A DNA stretch of 40,877 bases from Halobaculum saliterrae (GTDB taxonomy: Archaea; Halobacteriota; Halobacteria; Halobacteriales; Haloferacaceae): contig NZ_WUUS01000015.1 of NCBI RefSeq assembly GCF_009831625.1, positions 1 through 40,877 on the forward strand, written 5' to 3'. Below are positions 7,943 through 16,847 of the stretch, piece by piece. Below the pieces are notes generated by a model, which was not told the origin of the DNA, searched no databases, and saw only the letters and a list, made by a program, of their open reading frames with translations. The translations under genes were made by a program, and so were the position numbers. Position 1 is the first letter of the stretch, and every line of letters begins with the position of its first letter.

Positions 7943-10777
7943 TTATCGCGTGAGGAGCCTCCTAAGGACGTAGTGAAGGATGCCCCCGTGTTCGATATAG
8001 GTCACGGCGGCCGGCGTACCGACCTGTGCCGTGACCGGGAACTCGACAGTCGACCCATCCGCACGCTCGGCGATAACGGTCAGTTTGTCCATCACGTCGA
8101 GTCCGTCATCGAGGCCGTGGATCGTGAAAACCTCCGACCCATCCAAACCGAGAGACTCCCACGAGTCGCCATCATCGAACTGCAGGGGGAGTACACCCAT
8201 GCCGACGAGGTTGTCGCGGTAGATGCGCTCGTAACTCTCGGCGATGGTTGCGCGAACACCGAGCAGGTCCGTCCCCTTCGCCGCCCAGTCCCGGCTGGAG
8301 CCGGTCCCGAACTCCTCGCCCGCCATCACGACGAGCGGGACTCCCTCTTCGCGGTAGCGCTGGCTGGCTTCGAAGACGGTCGTCTGCTCGTCGGTCGGGT
8401 GGTGGATCGTATAGCCACCCTCGACGTCGTCGAGCATCTCGTTCTCGATGCGGACGTTGGCGAACGTCCCCCGCATCATCACCTCGTGGTTGCCCCGACG
8501 CGCGCCGTACGTGTTGAACTCGTGTGGCTCGACACCGTGATCGAGCAGCCATTGACCCGCGGGGAGGTCGGGACCGAACGGGCCGGCTGGACTGATATGG
8601 TCGGTTGTAACGGTGTCCCCGAGCGTCAGCAGACAGCGTGCGTCCTCGATATCGGCGACGCCGGGTTTCTCGAGGGGGAAGTCCTGGAAGAACGGCGGTT
8701 CTCGGATGTATGTCGAGTCGTCGTCCCACTCGTAGACGTCACCACTTGGCGCGTCGAGAGCAGCCCACCGCTCGTCGCCCTCGAATACGGAGGCATACTT
8801 CTCCTCGAACATCTCGGGAGAGACGTTCTCGTGGATTGCTGCCTGCACGTCCGCTGTGTCGGGCCAGATGTCCGCCAGATACACCGGGTCACCTTCCTCG
8901 TCGGTGCCTAGCGGTTCGTTCTCGAGGTCGATGTCCATTCGGCCTGCGAGCCCGTAGGCGACGACGAGCGGCGGGCTCGCGAGGTAGTTTGCGCGGATCT
9001 TCGGGTGGATACGCGCTTCGAAGTTCCGGTTCCCGGAGAGGACGCTCGTCGTCCAGAGGTCGTGGTCGTCGATCGCCTGCTCGATGGGGTCGGGAAGCGG
9101 TCCGGCGTTACCGATGCAGGTGGTACAGCCGTAGCCGACGACGGCGTACCCGAGCTCTTCGAGATACGGAAGCAGCCCAGATTCTTCGAGATACTGCGTG
9201 ACGACGCGGCTACCCGGTGCGAGGCTCGTCTTGACGTACGGCGGGACGTCCAACCCTTTCTCGACGGCGTTCTGGGCGAGCAGTCCAGCAGCGATCATCA
9301 CCGACGGGTTCGACGTGTTCGTACAGCTCGTGATGGCGCTGACGAGGACATCTCCGTGTCCAATTTCGACCGTTTCACCGTCGAGATCGACTTCGACGCG
9401 TTTGGTTAACGGGTACAATTCCGATTCGGGTTCGACCTGAACGCCGCCGTCGGACCGGTGGTTCGACGAGGCATCGGTCGCTCCGCTCTCGATACCGCCG
9501 TCGGTCTCCGCACCAGCTGCACCACCCTCACCGAGCCACCGTTGCAAGGCGTCCTCGTCGACATCGTCGAGGTCGTCCTCGAACTCCCCGTGGAGAAGTC
9601 CCCGGAAGCTTTGTTTCACGTCTCCCATCGGAATCCGGTCCTGTGGCCGCTTGTGGCCGGCCAGACTCGGTTCGACAGTCGAGAGGTCGAACTCGACGAC
9701 CTCGGTGTATTCCGGTTCCTGTTCTCCGAACAGCCCTTGCGCTTCGAGGTACTCGCGAACGAGGTCGACGTGGTCGGGGTCACGCCCGGTGAGTTCGAGA
9801 TACTCGAGCGTCTGCTCGTCGACCGGGAACATACTGATCGTCGAGCCCTGTTCGGGCGCCATATTGGCGATCGTTGCCCGGTCGGGCACGGTGAGGTTCT
9901 GTACACCGGGGCCGAAGAACTCCACGAACCGGTCGACGACGCCGACCTCGCGGAGCCGTTCGGTAATGTGGAGCACGAGATCTGTCGCCGTCGCGCCTTC
10001 GGGTAATGTGCCTTCGAGACGGACGCCGACGACCTCGGGGAGTTTCATCGTGACCGGCTGACCGAGCATTGCCGCTTCCGCTTCGATGCCGCCGACGCCC
10101 CACCCGACCACACCGATGCCACCGATCATCGGGGTGTGGCTGTCCGTGCCGACGAGCGTGTCCGGCAGGAGCCAGTTCTCGCCGTTTTGCTCGCGGGCGT
10201 GGACGACCCGACCCAGATGCTCGAGATTCACCTGATGGACAATGCCCGTGCCCGGTGGGACGACGTTGAAGTTCTCGAAGGCGTTCTGCGCCCACTTGAT
10301 CGCGCGATACCTTTCGGCGTTTCGCTCGTACTCCAGTTCGACGTTCTTCTCGTAGGCGTCCTCGGAGTCGAAGTAGTCGACCTGGACGCTGTGGTCGATT
10401 ACGAGATCAATCGGAATCTCCGGTTCGACCAGGGTCGGGTCCCGTTCTTTGCGGTCGACTTCGGATCGAAGGGCCGCCAGGTCGACGACTGCGGGCACAC
10501 CGGTGAGATCCTGCAGGACGACTCGTGATGGAGAGAACGGAACCTCCGCGTCCGGTACGTCTGGCTCCCAGCCAGCAGCATTCCTGACGTCCGCCGCAGT
10601 GACAGTTTCGCCGTCGGCGTTCCGGAGCACTGACTCGAGAAGGATACGGATACTCACCGGGAGCGTATCGAGGTCACAGAGCCCCCGTTCTTCGAGTGCT
10701 CGAAGATCGGCCATCTTGTACGTCGTCCCGTCGACGTCGAGCTCGCGGACGGCATCGAACGGAAGTGTATCAGTCAT
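7943..10777 (-). CDS. acn: Aconitate hydratase (AcnA/IRP type)
   Basis: A 944-residue aconitase, which interconverts citrate and isocitrate in the TCA cycle. The [4Fe-4S] ligands are visible as Cys485 (ITSCTNTSNPSVM), Cys551 and Cys554 (GYGCTTCIGNAGP). Substrate-site motifs are DSHTPMIGGIGVVGWGVGGIEAE near the N terminus and GEEFGTGSSRDWAAKG in the C-terminal swivel domain. An acidic Gly/Ala/Asp-rich insert of about 40 residues (AAGAETDGGIESGATDAS region) sits before the first cluster cysteine. ATG 10777 (MTDTLPFDAVRELDVDG) is chosen over one 33 bp upstream because aconitase homology starts there. It stands alone between metal genes; its iron-sulfur cluster is a known target of copper poisoning. 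Confidence 0.97.
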   Translation of the reverse strand: MTDTLPFDAVRELDVDGTTYKMADLRALEERGLCDLDTLPVSIRILLESVLRNADGETVTAADVRNAAGWEPDVPDAEVPFSPSRVVLQDLTGVPAVVDLAALRSEVDRKERDPTLVEPEIPIDLVIDHSVQVDYFDSEDAYEKNVELEYERNAERYRAIKWAQNAFENFNVVPPGTGIVHQVNLEHLGRVVHAREQNGENWLLPDTLVGTDSHTPMIGGIGVVGWGVGGIEAEAAMLGQPVTMKLPEVVGVRLEGTLPEGATATDLVLHITERLREVGVVDRFVEFFGPGVQNLTVPDRATIANMAPEQGSTISMFPVDEQTLEYLELTGRDPDHVDLVREYLEAQGLFGEQEPEYTEVVEFDLSTVEPSLAGHKRPQDRIPMGDVKQSFRGLLHGEFEDDLDDVDEDALQRWLGEGGAAGAETDGGIESGATDASSNHRSDGGVQVEPESELYPLTKRVEVDLDGETVEIGHGDVLVSAITSCTNTSNPSVMIAAGLLAQNAVEKGLDVPPYVKTSLAPGSRVVTQYLEESGLLPYLEELGYAVVGYGCTTCIGNAGPLPDPIEQAIDDHDLWTTSVLSGNRNFEARIHPKIRANYLASPPLVVAYGLAGRMDIDLENEPLGTDEEGDPVYLADIWPDTADVQAAIHENVSPEMFEEKYASVFEGDERWAALDAPSGDVYEWDDDSTYIREPPFFQDFPLEKPGVADIEDARCLLTLGDTVTTDHISPAGPFGPDLPAGQWLLDHGVEPHEFNTYGARRGNHEVMMRGTFANVRIENEMLDDVEGGYTIHHPTDEQTTVFEASQRYREEGVPLVVMAGEEFGTGSSRDWAAKGTDLLGVRATIAESYERIYRDNLVGMGVLPLQFDDGDSWESLGLDGSEVFTIHGLDDGLDVMDKLTVIAERADGSTVEFPVTAQVGTPAAVTYIEHGGILHYVLRRLLTR

Positions 10778-10848
10778 AGTATCTACACCTAGGATTGGCA
10801 GTCGTATCAACCTCTCCCCGAATCCGATTCGACGAGAATCGAGATTTG

Positions 10849-11052
10849 TTACACAGAGGCATCGTATCCAGCGTCTTCGACCGCAGTCACGAGTTTGTCC
10901 GGTTCAACGGACCCCTCCACGGTCGCGGATTCTGCGTCGCGATCCGCAGTAGCGGAAGTAACCCCCTCAACTTCTTCGAGTGCCTCTTCGACGCTCTGCT
11001 CGCAATGTTCACAGGTCATCCCTTCGACGATGATTGTCTGAGTCATATCCAT
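10849..11052 (-). CDS. CopZ-like copper chaperone (HMA domain)
   Basis: A 67-residue single HMA domain with an intact metal loop GMTCEHCEQS (Cys14, Cys17) and the C-terminal EDAGYDASV of Cu(I) chaperones. It should bind one Cu(I) in the cytosol and hand it to CopA. It starts at ATG 11052 or ATG 11046 (MTQTIIVEG); a TATA-like ATAGAATACT (complement about 11070-11079) is 23-29 bp upstream, so transcripts are probably leaderless. It is divergent from the Lrp-TRASH regulator and shares with copA an upstream TTGGAATCCAA palindrome. In Halobacterium salinarum a comparable chaperone is controlled with the copper ATPase by an Lrp-TRASH regulator. Confidence 0.92.
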   Translation of the reverse strand: MDMTQTIIVEGMTCEHCEQSVEEALEEVEGVTSATADRDAESATVEGSVEPDKLVTAVEDAGYDASV

Positions 11053-11089
11053 TCGTAGATAGGGGCGAGTATTCTATGTGGTTTTCTGC

Positions 11090-11100
11090 TTGGAATCCAA
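11090..11100. promoter_or_regulatory. Palindromic copper operator, site 1
   Basis: TTGGAATCCAA lies between the chaperone and the divergent Lrp-TRASH regulator, about 20 bp upstream of the chaperone TATA box. The same 11 bases occur again upstream of copA at 11780-11790. This is the expected size and symmetry for a dimeric Lrp/AsnC-type helix-turn-helix protein. Confidence 0.6.
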
Positions 11101-11180
11101 TGTCATCGCAGTCCAAGATCACCGATTTCGAAGGTATATCGTGGACAACAATAATGTATCCTGCGAGACGAAGCGGTCGT

Positions 11181-11771
11181 ATGCGCAATCTGGACGAAAC
11201 CGACTTGGAAATCCTCTCGTTACTCGCCGATGACGCCCGCCGCCCGTTCAGCGACATCGGCGAGGAGGTCGGCCTGTCGGGGCCAGCCGTTTCCGACCGG
11301 GTCAAGCGATTACAGGAAGCTGGCATCATCAACAACTTCACGATTGATGTCAACCGGGCCCATCTCCGGGCTGGCGTTCCGGTATTTATCCAGGCCGAAA
11401 TCGGCTCAGCATCGCTGGAGACCGCCTGCAATCAAGTTCGGGAATCCGATGGCGTTGAACACGTTTTCACGACCTCAGAAGGGGATCTTTGGTTCTATGC
11501 CCGTGTCGAAGCCCAGAACGTTCGTCAGTGGGTAGATGGGCTCTTCAACGAGGTCGATGTAGCGGATTACACCGTCACGCTAATCGACGAGATCGAATGG
11601 ACGCCGTCCGTCGATGGCGTCGAATTTGCCCTCACCTGTGCCGAATGTAACAACACCGTCGATAACGAGGGTGAGACGACGCGAATCGACGGCGAGATCT
11701 ATCACTTCTGTTGTCCATCCTGTCTCGCGCGGTTCGAAGACCGGTATCAGCGACTCGAAGAGGGAGCATAA
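11181..11771 (+). CDS. Lrp/AsnC-TRASH copper-responsive regulator
   Basis: A 196-residue regulator. Residues 1-60 are the AsnC-type helix-turn-helix (NLDETDLEILSLLADDAR, IGEEVGLSGPAVSDRVKRLQEAGII) and 63-140 the RAM-like ligand region (VEHVFTTSEGDLWFYARVE). The C-terminal TRASH zinc-finger-like domain has Cys153, Cys156, Cys177/178 and Cys181 (FALTCAECN, YHFCCPSCLARFEDRY). TRASH binds Cu or Ag and similar metals. This layout matches CopR/CopT of Sulfolobales and VNG1179C, the copper regulator of Halobacterium. ATG 11181 follows a TATA-like GTATATC at 11134-11140; an in-frame ATG at 11154 would add nine residues. It lies between its two likely targets, the chaperone and copA. Confidence 0.92.
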   Translation: MRNLDETDLEILSLLADDARRPFSDIGEEVGLSGPAVSDRVKRLQEAGIINNFTIDVNRAHLRAGVPVFIQAEIGSASLETACNQVRESDGVEHVFTTSEGDLWFYARVEAQNVRQWVDGLFNEVDVADYTVTLIDEIEWTPSVDGVEFALTCAECNNTVDNEGETTRIDGEIYHFCCPSCLARFEDRYQRLEEGA

Positions 11772-11778
11772 CGCGCTC

Positions 11779-11791
11779 TTTGGAATCCAAA
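11779..11791. promoter_or_regulatory. Palindromic copper operator, site 2 (upstream of copA)
   Basis: TTTGGAATCCAAA is a perfect 13-bp palindrome around one central base, eight bases after the regulator's stop codon. A TATA-like CCTAAACC (11834-11841) lies about 53 bp downstream and 28 bp before the copA ATG. The distance suits an activator. It is identical over 11 bp to site 1 at 11090. Confidence 0.6.
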
Positions 11792-11865
11792 ATTTTCACC
11801 GGTCGAGAACCCACCCCTCGAAGCAGCAAATCGCCTAAACCTAGACCCCGTATAGTAGACTAAGT

Positions 11866-14472
11866 ATGACAAGCCAGACAATCCATCTCGATATCACGGG
11901 GATGTCCTGTGCCAACTGTTCGGCGACGATCCAGGACACTCTCGAATCCCTCGACGGGGTGTCGGAGGCAGACGCGAATTTCGCCACCGACGAGGGCTCC
12001 GTCACCTACGATCCCGACGAGGTATCGCTCAAAGAAATCTACGAGGCGATCGACGAAGCTGGCTATGGTGCCGTCTCGGAGACGGTGACGATCACTATCT
12101 CCGATATGACGTGTGCCAACTGCGCCGAGACAAACGAAACAGCCCTCGAGGAGACAGCAGGCGTCATCAACGCCGAGGTCAACTACGCGACCGACGAGGC
12201 ACAAGTCACCTACAATCCAGCAGAGGTGTCGCTCGATGCGCTGTACGATGCCATAGAGGACGCTGGCTATTCGCCCGTTCGCGAAGAGGATTCCGACGAG
12301 GACTCGGGCCAAGACGCACGTGATGCTGCCCGGCAGGCCGAGATCCGGAAACAGCTCCGGCTCACCCTGTTCGGCGCGGTGCTGTCCGCCCCCTTGCTGT
12401 TCTTCCTCGTCGAGAAGTTCTTCCTCGGGGGCGGACTCATCCCCGAGAGCGTTTTTGGTATTGAGTTCGGCTGGGTTGAGTTCCTGCTGGCGACGCCCGT
12501 CCAGGCCGTGCTTGGCTGGCCGTTCTACAAGAACTCCTACAAGGCGATCGTAAAGAACGGCCGCGCCAACATGGACGTGCTCATCGCGCTGGGTTCGACC
12601 ACCGCGTATGTCTACTCCGTGGCCGTCCTCTCCGGGCTGATCGCGGGCGGACTGTACTTCGACACGGCCGCGCTCATCCTCGTGTTCATCACGCTCGGCA
12701 ACTACCTCGAAGCCCGCTCGAAAGGGCAGGCCGGCGAGGCGCTCCGCAAACTGCTGGAGATGGAGGCCGAGACGGCAACTGTCGTCGACGAGGACGGCAA
12801 CGAGGAAGAGATTCCGCTCGAGGACGTCGACGTCGGCGACCGGATGAAGGTCCGGCCCGGCGAACAGATTCCGACCGACGGCGTGGTCGTCGATGGACAG
12901 TCCGCGGTCGACGAGTCGATGGTCACCGGCGAGTCCGTCCCCGTCGAGAAAGGGGAAGGTGACGAGGTTGTCGGGTCCACCATCAACGAGAACGGCGTGC
13001 TCGTCGTCGAGGCCACGAAGATTGGAGAAGACACCGCCCTCCAGCAGATCGTCCAGACCGTCAAGGAGGCACAGTCCCGCCAGCCCGAGATCCAGAACCT
13101 CGCTGACCGTATCTCCGCGTACTTCGTCCCTGCTGTCATCGCGAACGCGCTCCTGTGGGGCGTTGTCTGGTTCCTGTTCCCCGAGGCGCTGGCTGGCTTC
13201 GTCGACTGGCTCCCGCTGTGGGGGCAAGTCGCCGGCGGCCCCGCCCCCGCCGGCGGGACGGTCACCGTCTTCGAATTCGCGATCATCGTGTTCGCGTCGG
13301 CCGTCCTGATCGCCTGCCCCTGTGCACTCGGACTGGCGACGCCTGCCGCGACGATGGTCGGCACGACTATCGGCGCGCAGAACGGCGTCCTGTTCAAGGG
13401 CGGCGACATCCTCGAACGCGCGAAGGACGTCGACACGGTCGTCTTCGACAAGACGGGCACGCTCACCGAGGGTGAGATGGAGCTGACCGACGTCGTCGCC
13501 TTCGATACCAACGGCGATCCGGTTGCCGATGGTGGCGGGCCAGCGGCGGACGGTGGCCAGTTGACCGCTCGTGAACAGCTCTCCGAGGACGACGTGCTTC
13601 GGCTCGCCGCAACGGCCGAGAGCGGCAGTGAACACCCGCTCGCTCGCGCTATCGTCGAGGGCGCGGAAGAGCGCGGCCTCGACGTGACTGAGCCCGACGA
13701 CTTCGAGAATGTCCCCGGCCACGGAATCCGGGCGACGGTCGGCGACAGCGAAGTGCTGGTCGGCAACCGGAAGCTGATGCGGGATAACGGTATCGACCCG
13801 TCACCGGCCGCTGAGACGATGGAGCGACTGGAAAACGAAGGGAAGACGGCGATGCTCGTCGCCTACGAGGGCGAGCTCGTGGGCGTCGTCGCCGACGCCG
13901 ACACGGTCAAAGAGAGCGCGAAGGACGCAGTGAGCGCGCTTCAGGAGCGCGGCGTCGACGTGATGATGATTACGGGTGACAACGAGCGGACCGCCCGTGC
14001 CGTCGCCGAACAGGTCGGTATCGATCCGGGGAACGTCCGCGCAGAGGTCCTTCCCGAGGACAAGTCCAACGCCGTCGACAGTATTCAGGACGAGGGCCGG
14101 CAGGCGATGATGGTCGGCGATGGCGTTAACGACGCGCCGGCGCTCGCAGTCGCACACGTCGGGACAGCCATCGGCTCCGGCACGGATGTCGCGATCGAGG
14201 CGGCGGACGTGACGCTGATGCGCGACGACCCGCTGGACGTCGTGAAGGCCATCCGCATCTCGGACGCGACACTCCAGAAGATCAAGCAGAACCTCGTGTG
14301 GGCGCTGGGCTACAACACGGCGATGATTCCGCTGGCGTCGCTCGGCCTCCTGCAGCCGGTGCTCGCTGCGGCGGCAATGGCGTTCTCGTCGGTCTCGGTG
14401 CTGACGAACAGCCTGCTGTTCCGGCGGTACACTCCGGACCACGACTACAAGCTCCTCGGATTCCTTCGCTGA
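11866..14472 (+). CDS. copA: CopA-type P1B-1 Cu(I)-exporting ATPase with two HMA domains
   Basis: An 868-residue copper-exporting ATPase. HMA1 carries GMSCANC (Cys15, Cys18) and HMA2 DMTCANC (Cys83, Cys86). An acidic linker ([15 protein letters not shown]) leads to eight predicted helices. The membrane site is CPC (484-486, [12 protein letters not shown]), diagnostic of Cu(I) pumps. The catalytic motifs TGES, DKTGT (from Asp528), [12 protein letters not shown] with the canonical His-Pro, and [10 protein letters not shown] are all present. A Gly/Asp-rich insert ([12 protein letters not shown]) lies in the nucleotide domain. It is transcribed in the same direction as the Lrp-TRASH regulator, 94 bp downstream, from its own operator-bearing promoter. 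It should receive Cu(I) from the chaperone at 10849-11052. Confidence 0.97.
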   Translation: MTSQTIHLDITGMSCANCSATIQDTLESLDGVSEADANFATDEGSVTYDPDEVSLKEIYEAIDEAGYGAVSETVTITISDMTCANCAETNETALEETAGVINAEVNYATDEAQVTYNPAEVSLDALYDAIEDAGYSPVREEDSDEDSGQDARDAARQAEIRKQLRLTLFGAVLSAPLLFFLVEKFFLGGGLIPESVFGIEFGWVEFLLATPVQAVLGWPFYKNSYKAIVKNGRANMDVLIALGSTTAYVYSVAVLSGLIAGGLYFDTAALILVFITLGNYLEARSKGQAGEALRKLLEMEAETATVVDEDGNEEEIPLEDVDVGDRMKVRPGEQIPTDGVVVDGQSAVDESMVTGESVPVEKGEGDEVVGSTINENGVLVVEATKIGEDTALQQIVQTVKEAQSRQPEIQNLADRISAYFVPAVIANALLWGVVWFLFPEALAGFVDWLPLWGQVAGGPAPAGGTVTVFEFAIIVFASAVLIACPCALGLATPAATMVGTTIGAQNGVLFKGGDILERAKDVDTVVFDKTGTLTEGEMELTDVVAFDTNGDPVADGGGPAADGGQLTAREQLSEDDVLRLAATAESGSEHPLARAIVEGAEERGLDVTEPDDFENVPGHGIRATVGDSEVLVGNRKLMRDNGIDPSPAAETMERLENEGKTAMLVAYEGELVGVVADADTVKESAKDAVSALQERGVDVMMITGDNERTARAVAEQVGIDPGNVRAEVLPEDKSNAVDSIQDEGRQAMMVGDGVNDAPALAVAHVGTAIGSGTDVAIEAADVTLMRDDPLDVVKAIRISDATLQKIKQNLVWALGYNTAMIPLASLGLLQPVLAAAAMAFSSVSVLTNSLLFRRYTPDHDYKLLGFLR

Positions 14473-14489
14473 ACACCACCTCCGTATCA

Positions 14490-14714
14490 ATGTCGAATAT
14501 TTCCCGGCAAACAGTTCGGAGGTACCTCGTCGAGACTGCCGGTAGCGAACCGACTTACCTCCGGGCTTGCGAGATCGCCGGCGACCTTGACGGGTCTCCG
14601 AAGGCCGTTGCACAGTACCTCAGCCAACTTCAGGACGAACTCACGAACGTCTCACTCGAACAGTGGGGGCGGTCGAAGAGTACGACGTGGCGATTGGAGG
14701 TGCGCGAGTTGTGA
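14490..14714 (+). CDS. Small winged-helix-like protein
   Basis: A 74-residue protein (SRQTVRRYLVETAGSEPTYLR, ACEIAGDLDGSPKAVAQYLSQLQDEL, NVSLEQWGRSKSTTWRLEV) that reads as a helix-turn-helix plus a beta wing. It resembles small haloarchaeal DUF7123-type proteins, from memory. It starts 18 bp after copA, and its TGA overlaps the GTG start of the DUF63 gene by four bases (GTGA), so the pair is translationally coupled and may read through from copA. DNA binding is inferred from the fold only. Confidence 0.75.
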   Translation: MSNISRQTVRRYLVETAGSEPTYLRACEIAGDLDGSPKAVAQYLSQLQDELTNVSLEQWGRSKSTTWRLEVREL

Positions 14715-15712
14715 GTACCGTCACGCGACGCGTCGAGACCGCCCTCCCGGAGACCGGTTCACGTGAGTGGTGGGTGCTGTACCTGTTGGCCCCGCTCGTG
14801 CTTGTCGGCGCGGGCCTCCTTGCATTCCCGACGGTGGTCTACGACCGGTTCATCTGGCAGTATCTCTGGGGACCAGTCGTGGCCGACGCGGCCAGCCAGC
14901 CAGTCACGCACGAAGGAATTCGTGGGGTCCGGGGCTACAACGCGGTGAATACGGTGAGCTACCTCGCAGCGGTCGTATACAGTCTCCCTGGACTACGAGT
15001 GTATCTCGACCAGCTCGACGTCACGTTCGACGCACGACTCGCCTACGGATTTGCTCCGATCATTATCGCCGGCGGGGCAATGCGCGCCCTCGAGGATATC
15101 AGCCTGCTCGGCGACTACGCGGTGTGGTTCATCACGCCATCGATTTACTTCGTCGTCACCGCTGTCACCGTCCTCGCGCTCGGCGTCGGCGCACTCGCAC
15201 GTGATCGGAATATCGGTTCTATCCCGCTAACAGTCGGGCTTGTCGGATCGGTCTGGGCTGTCGGTGCCGTCGGGTGGGCAGTTTGGCACGGCCTCTCGAC
15301 GTCGACCCCACTCCGCCTGTGGGTTCCTGTCGCGACGACGGGAATTGCTCTCAGCGTGACAGCGCTCTACTACTGGGGCGCGAGTTTCGTCGATGTCCCA
15401 CACCTCCGACACCCGCTGATCCTGCTGGCCGTCTTTGGGCAGCTGTGGGACGCAGCACAGAATCTCATCGGTGTGACGTTCCTCGGTTTCTCCCCAAAAA
15501 TGGTCATCACGAATGTCGTATACGAAGCGACCGGCTTCTCCGGATCGACATTCGTCCTCAAATTCCTCGTGACTCTCGGCATCGTGTGGTATCTCGCTGA
15601 TGCGAAAGACGAGATGAATCACACCTGGTGGTGGCTTATGACGTTCTTCATCGGGGCAATCGGACTCCCGATGGGCGTTCGCGGGTCACTTCGGATGCTG
15701 CTGGGGGCCTAA
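14711..15712 (+). CDS. DUF63-family multi-pass membrane protein
   Basis: A 333-residue membrane protein with about eight to nine helices. It matches the archaeal DUF63 pattern: YDRFIWQYLWGPVVADA after the first helix, GYNAVNTVSYLAAVVY, an Arg-Glu-Asp motif after a helix (GGAMRALEDISLL), and a final LRMLLGA. The GTG start at 14711 is chosen because it overlaps the upstream stop and because residues encoded before it belong to the previous gene's frame. DUF63 has no established function. Coupling to a small helix-turn-helix protein just after copA suggests a membrane partner, which is inference only. Confidence 0.85.
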   Translation: MSTVTRRVETALPETGSREWWVLYLLAPLVLVGAGLLAFPTVVYDRFIWQYLWGPVVADAASQPVTHEGIRGVRGYNAVNTVSYLAAVVYSLPGLRVYLDQLDVTFDARLAYGFAPIIIAGGAMRALEDISLLGDYAVWFITPSIYFVVTAVTVLALGVGALARDRNIGSIPLTVGLVGSVWAVGAVGWAVWHGLSTSTPLRLWVPVATTGIALSVTALYYWGASFVDVPHLRHPLILLAVFGQLWDAAQNLIGVTFLGFSPKMVITNVVYEATGFSGSTFVLKFLVTLGIVWYLADAKDEMNHTWWWLMTFFIGAIGLPMGVRGSLRMLLGA

Positions 15713-15921
15713 CAGTAGGCTCAATAATTGGGATCCGGGTGAATAGTCTCCGAGATGAGGACTTGAAACTGTTATCGCGGGCAGTTCCCCATAGCACTCC
15801 ATTTCGAAAAACTAGTTTCCTGCTCGGAACTGAAAGTCACCCCCCGTCGTACCCGAATCCGTCCTCAATACGCAGGAAAGGTCGACGTACATTAGGTTCC
15901 CCCAAGCCAAGTTGGGAATAT

Positions 15922-16416
15922 ATGAAACGGACTGTAACTCGTCGCGGACTACTACGGGCCGGTGCGACGACAGTCGTACTCGGAACCGCCGGCTGTTTGG
16001 GATCATCGAGTGAGGACGAGTGGGACATCGAGGGAACGCTGGCAGTGACGAACGCTCAGCAATACAGTTCACCAGGCTGTAGCTGTTGTGGACGATATGC
16101 GTCGTATCTCCGGGACCATCTCGACACGACGCTCGGGGAAACCGAAACCGAGGACGTAACGGATCTCAAGCGCCAACACGGTATCCCATCGGATCTACAG
16201 AGCTGTCACACACTCGTCCTCGACGAGTACGTCGTCGAAGGACACGTCCCTGTCGAGATTATCGCGACGATGCTCGATGAAGTGCCGGCAATAGACGGCA
16301 TCGCGTTGCCCGGTATGCCGGCCGGATCGCCCGGGATGGGCGGGACGAAATCCGACACATTCACCGTCTACAAACTCGGCAGCGGGAAGACAGGTGACGT
16401 GTACACCGAAATCTGA
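15922..16416 (+). CDS. DUF411 metal-binding lipoprotein
   Basis: A 164-residue exported protein. It begins with a Tat-type signal (TRRGLLRAGATTVVLGTAGC) whose Cys25 is a lipobox cysteine, so it should be anchored outside the membrane. The DUF411 domain has the cluster PGCSCCGRY (Cys53, Cys55, Cys56) and SCHT (Cys95), followed by VVEGHVPVE, IDGIALPGMPAGSPGMGG and VYKLG. DUF411 proteins are often found with copper genes and are presumed to bind metal. A TATA-like ACATTAGG lies about 30 bp upstream and CCCAA/TTGGG forms a short dyad at 15901-15915. It is followed by two genes in the same direction. Confidence 0.88.
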   Translation: MKRTVTRRGLLRAGATTVVLGTAGCLGSSSEDEWDIEGTLAVTNAQQYSSPGCSCCGRYASYLRDHLDTTLGETETEDVTDLKRQHGIPSDLQSCHTLVLDEYVVEGHVPVEIIATMLDEVPAIDGIALPGMPAGSPGMGGTKSDTFTVYKLGSGKTGDVYTEI

Positions 16417-16468
16417 GCAGAGAACACCTGGTCAAGATACTTTGGGACGGCAGTCGACACCCTGAACG

Positions 16469-16840
16469 ATGATTCGACGACTCCTCCACGACCTCGGGTA
16501 TGTGCTCGCGTACGTACTTTTCCTCGGCGCGAATACGCCGGAGTCGGTCGTCACTCGTCTTCGCGTTGCGTATCGTCTTGTCGGTGTCCGGATCGTTGAG
16601 ACGCCACAGGTCGATTCCGTCGAACGGACGATCTTCCTGTGTCCGTACCGAAATCTGGGAACTACGTGGTTCGGGGAGAAGTGGATCTGTCACGACATCC
16701 TTGACCGCGTCGACGACGGCTACGTGACGTATCTCCGACGGCACAAAGGAATCGACTACCAGCGCCCTCGTTGGTGTGCCGACCTCGCGTACTGCGACGA
16801 ATCCGAGTACTGCTATTCGGAGGTTTCCGACCTCGAGTAA
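16469..16840 (+). CDS. Small Cys-containing protein, possibly ATC-hydrolase-like
   Basis: A 123-residue protein with an N-terminal hydrophobic stretch (LHDLGYVLAYVLFLGA) and a C-terminal Cys pattern: FLCPYRN, KWICHDILDRVDDGY and WCADLAYCDESEYCYSE. The order CP(Y/F), LC..(I)D, Y and a final C resembles the short domain of the L-2-amino-thiazoline-4-carboxylate hydrolase superfamily, but the match is from memory and partial. Five cysteines could bind a metal or cluster. It is separated by seven bases from the methyltransferase gene, so the two are in one operon, perhaps with the DUF411 gene 52 bp upstream. Confidence 0.6.
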   Translation: MIRRLLHDLGYVLAYVLFLGANTPESVVTRLRVAYRLVGVRIVETPQVDSVERTIFLCPYRNLGTTWFGEKWICHDILDRVDDGYVTYLRRHKGIDYQRPRWCADLAYCDESEYCYSEVSDLE

Positions 16841-16847
16841 GTGACTG

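Noticed and set aside
7973-8911. 312-residue plus-strand frame
   Set aside because: Antisense shadow of the aconitase gene, which has all catalytic motifs.
11860-13722. 620-residue open frame opposite copA
   Set aside because: It is antisense shadow of a conserved P-type ATPase in GC-rich DNA; it has no start signal and repeats Gly/Asp/Arg patterns mirrored from copA codons.
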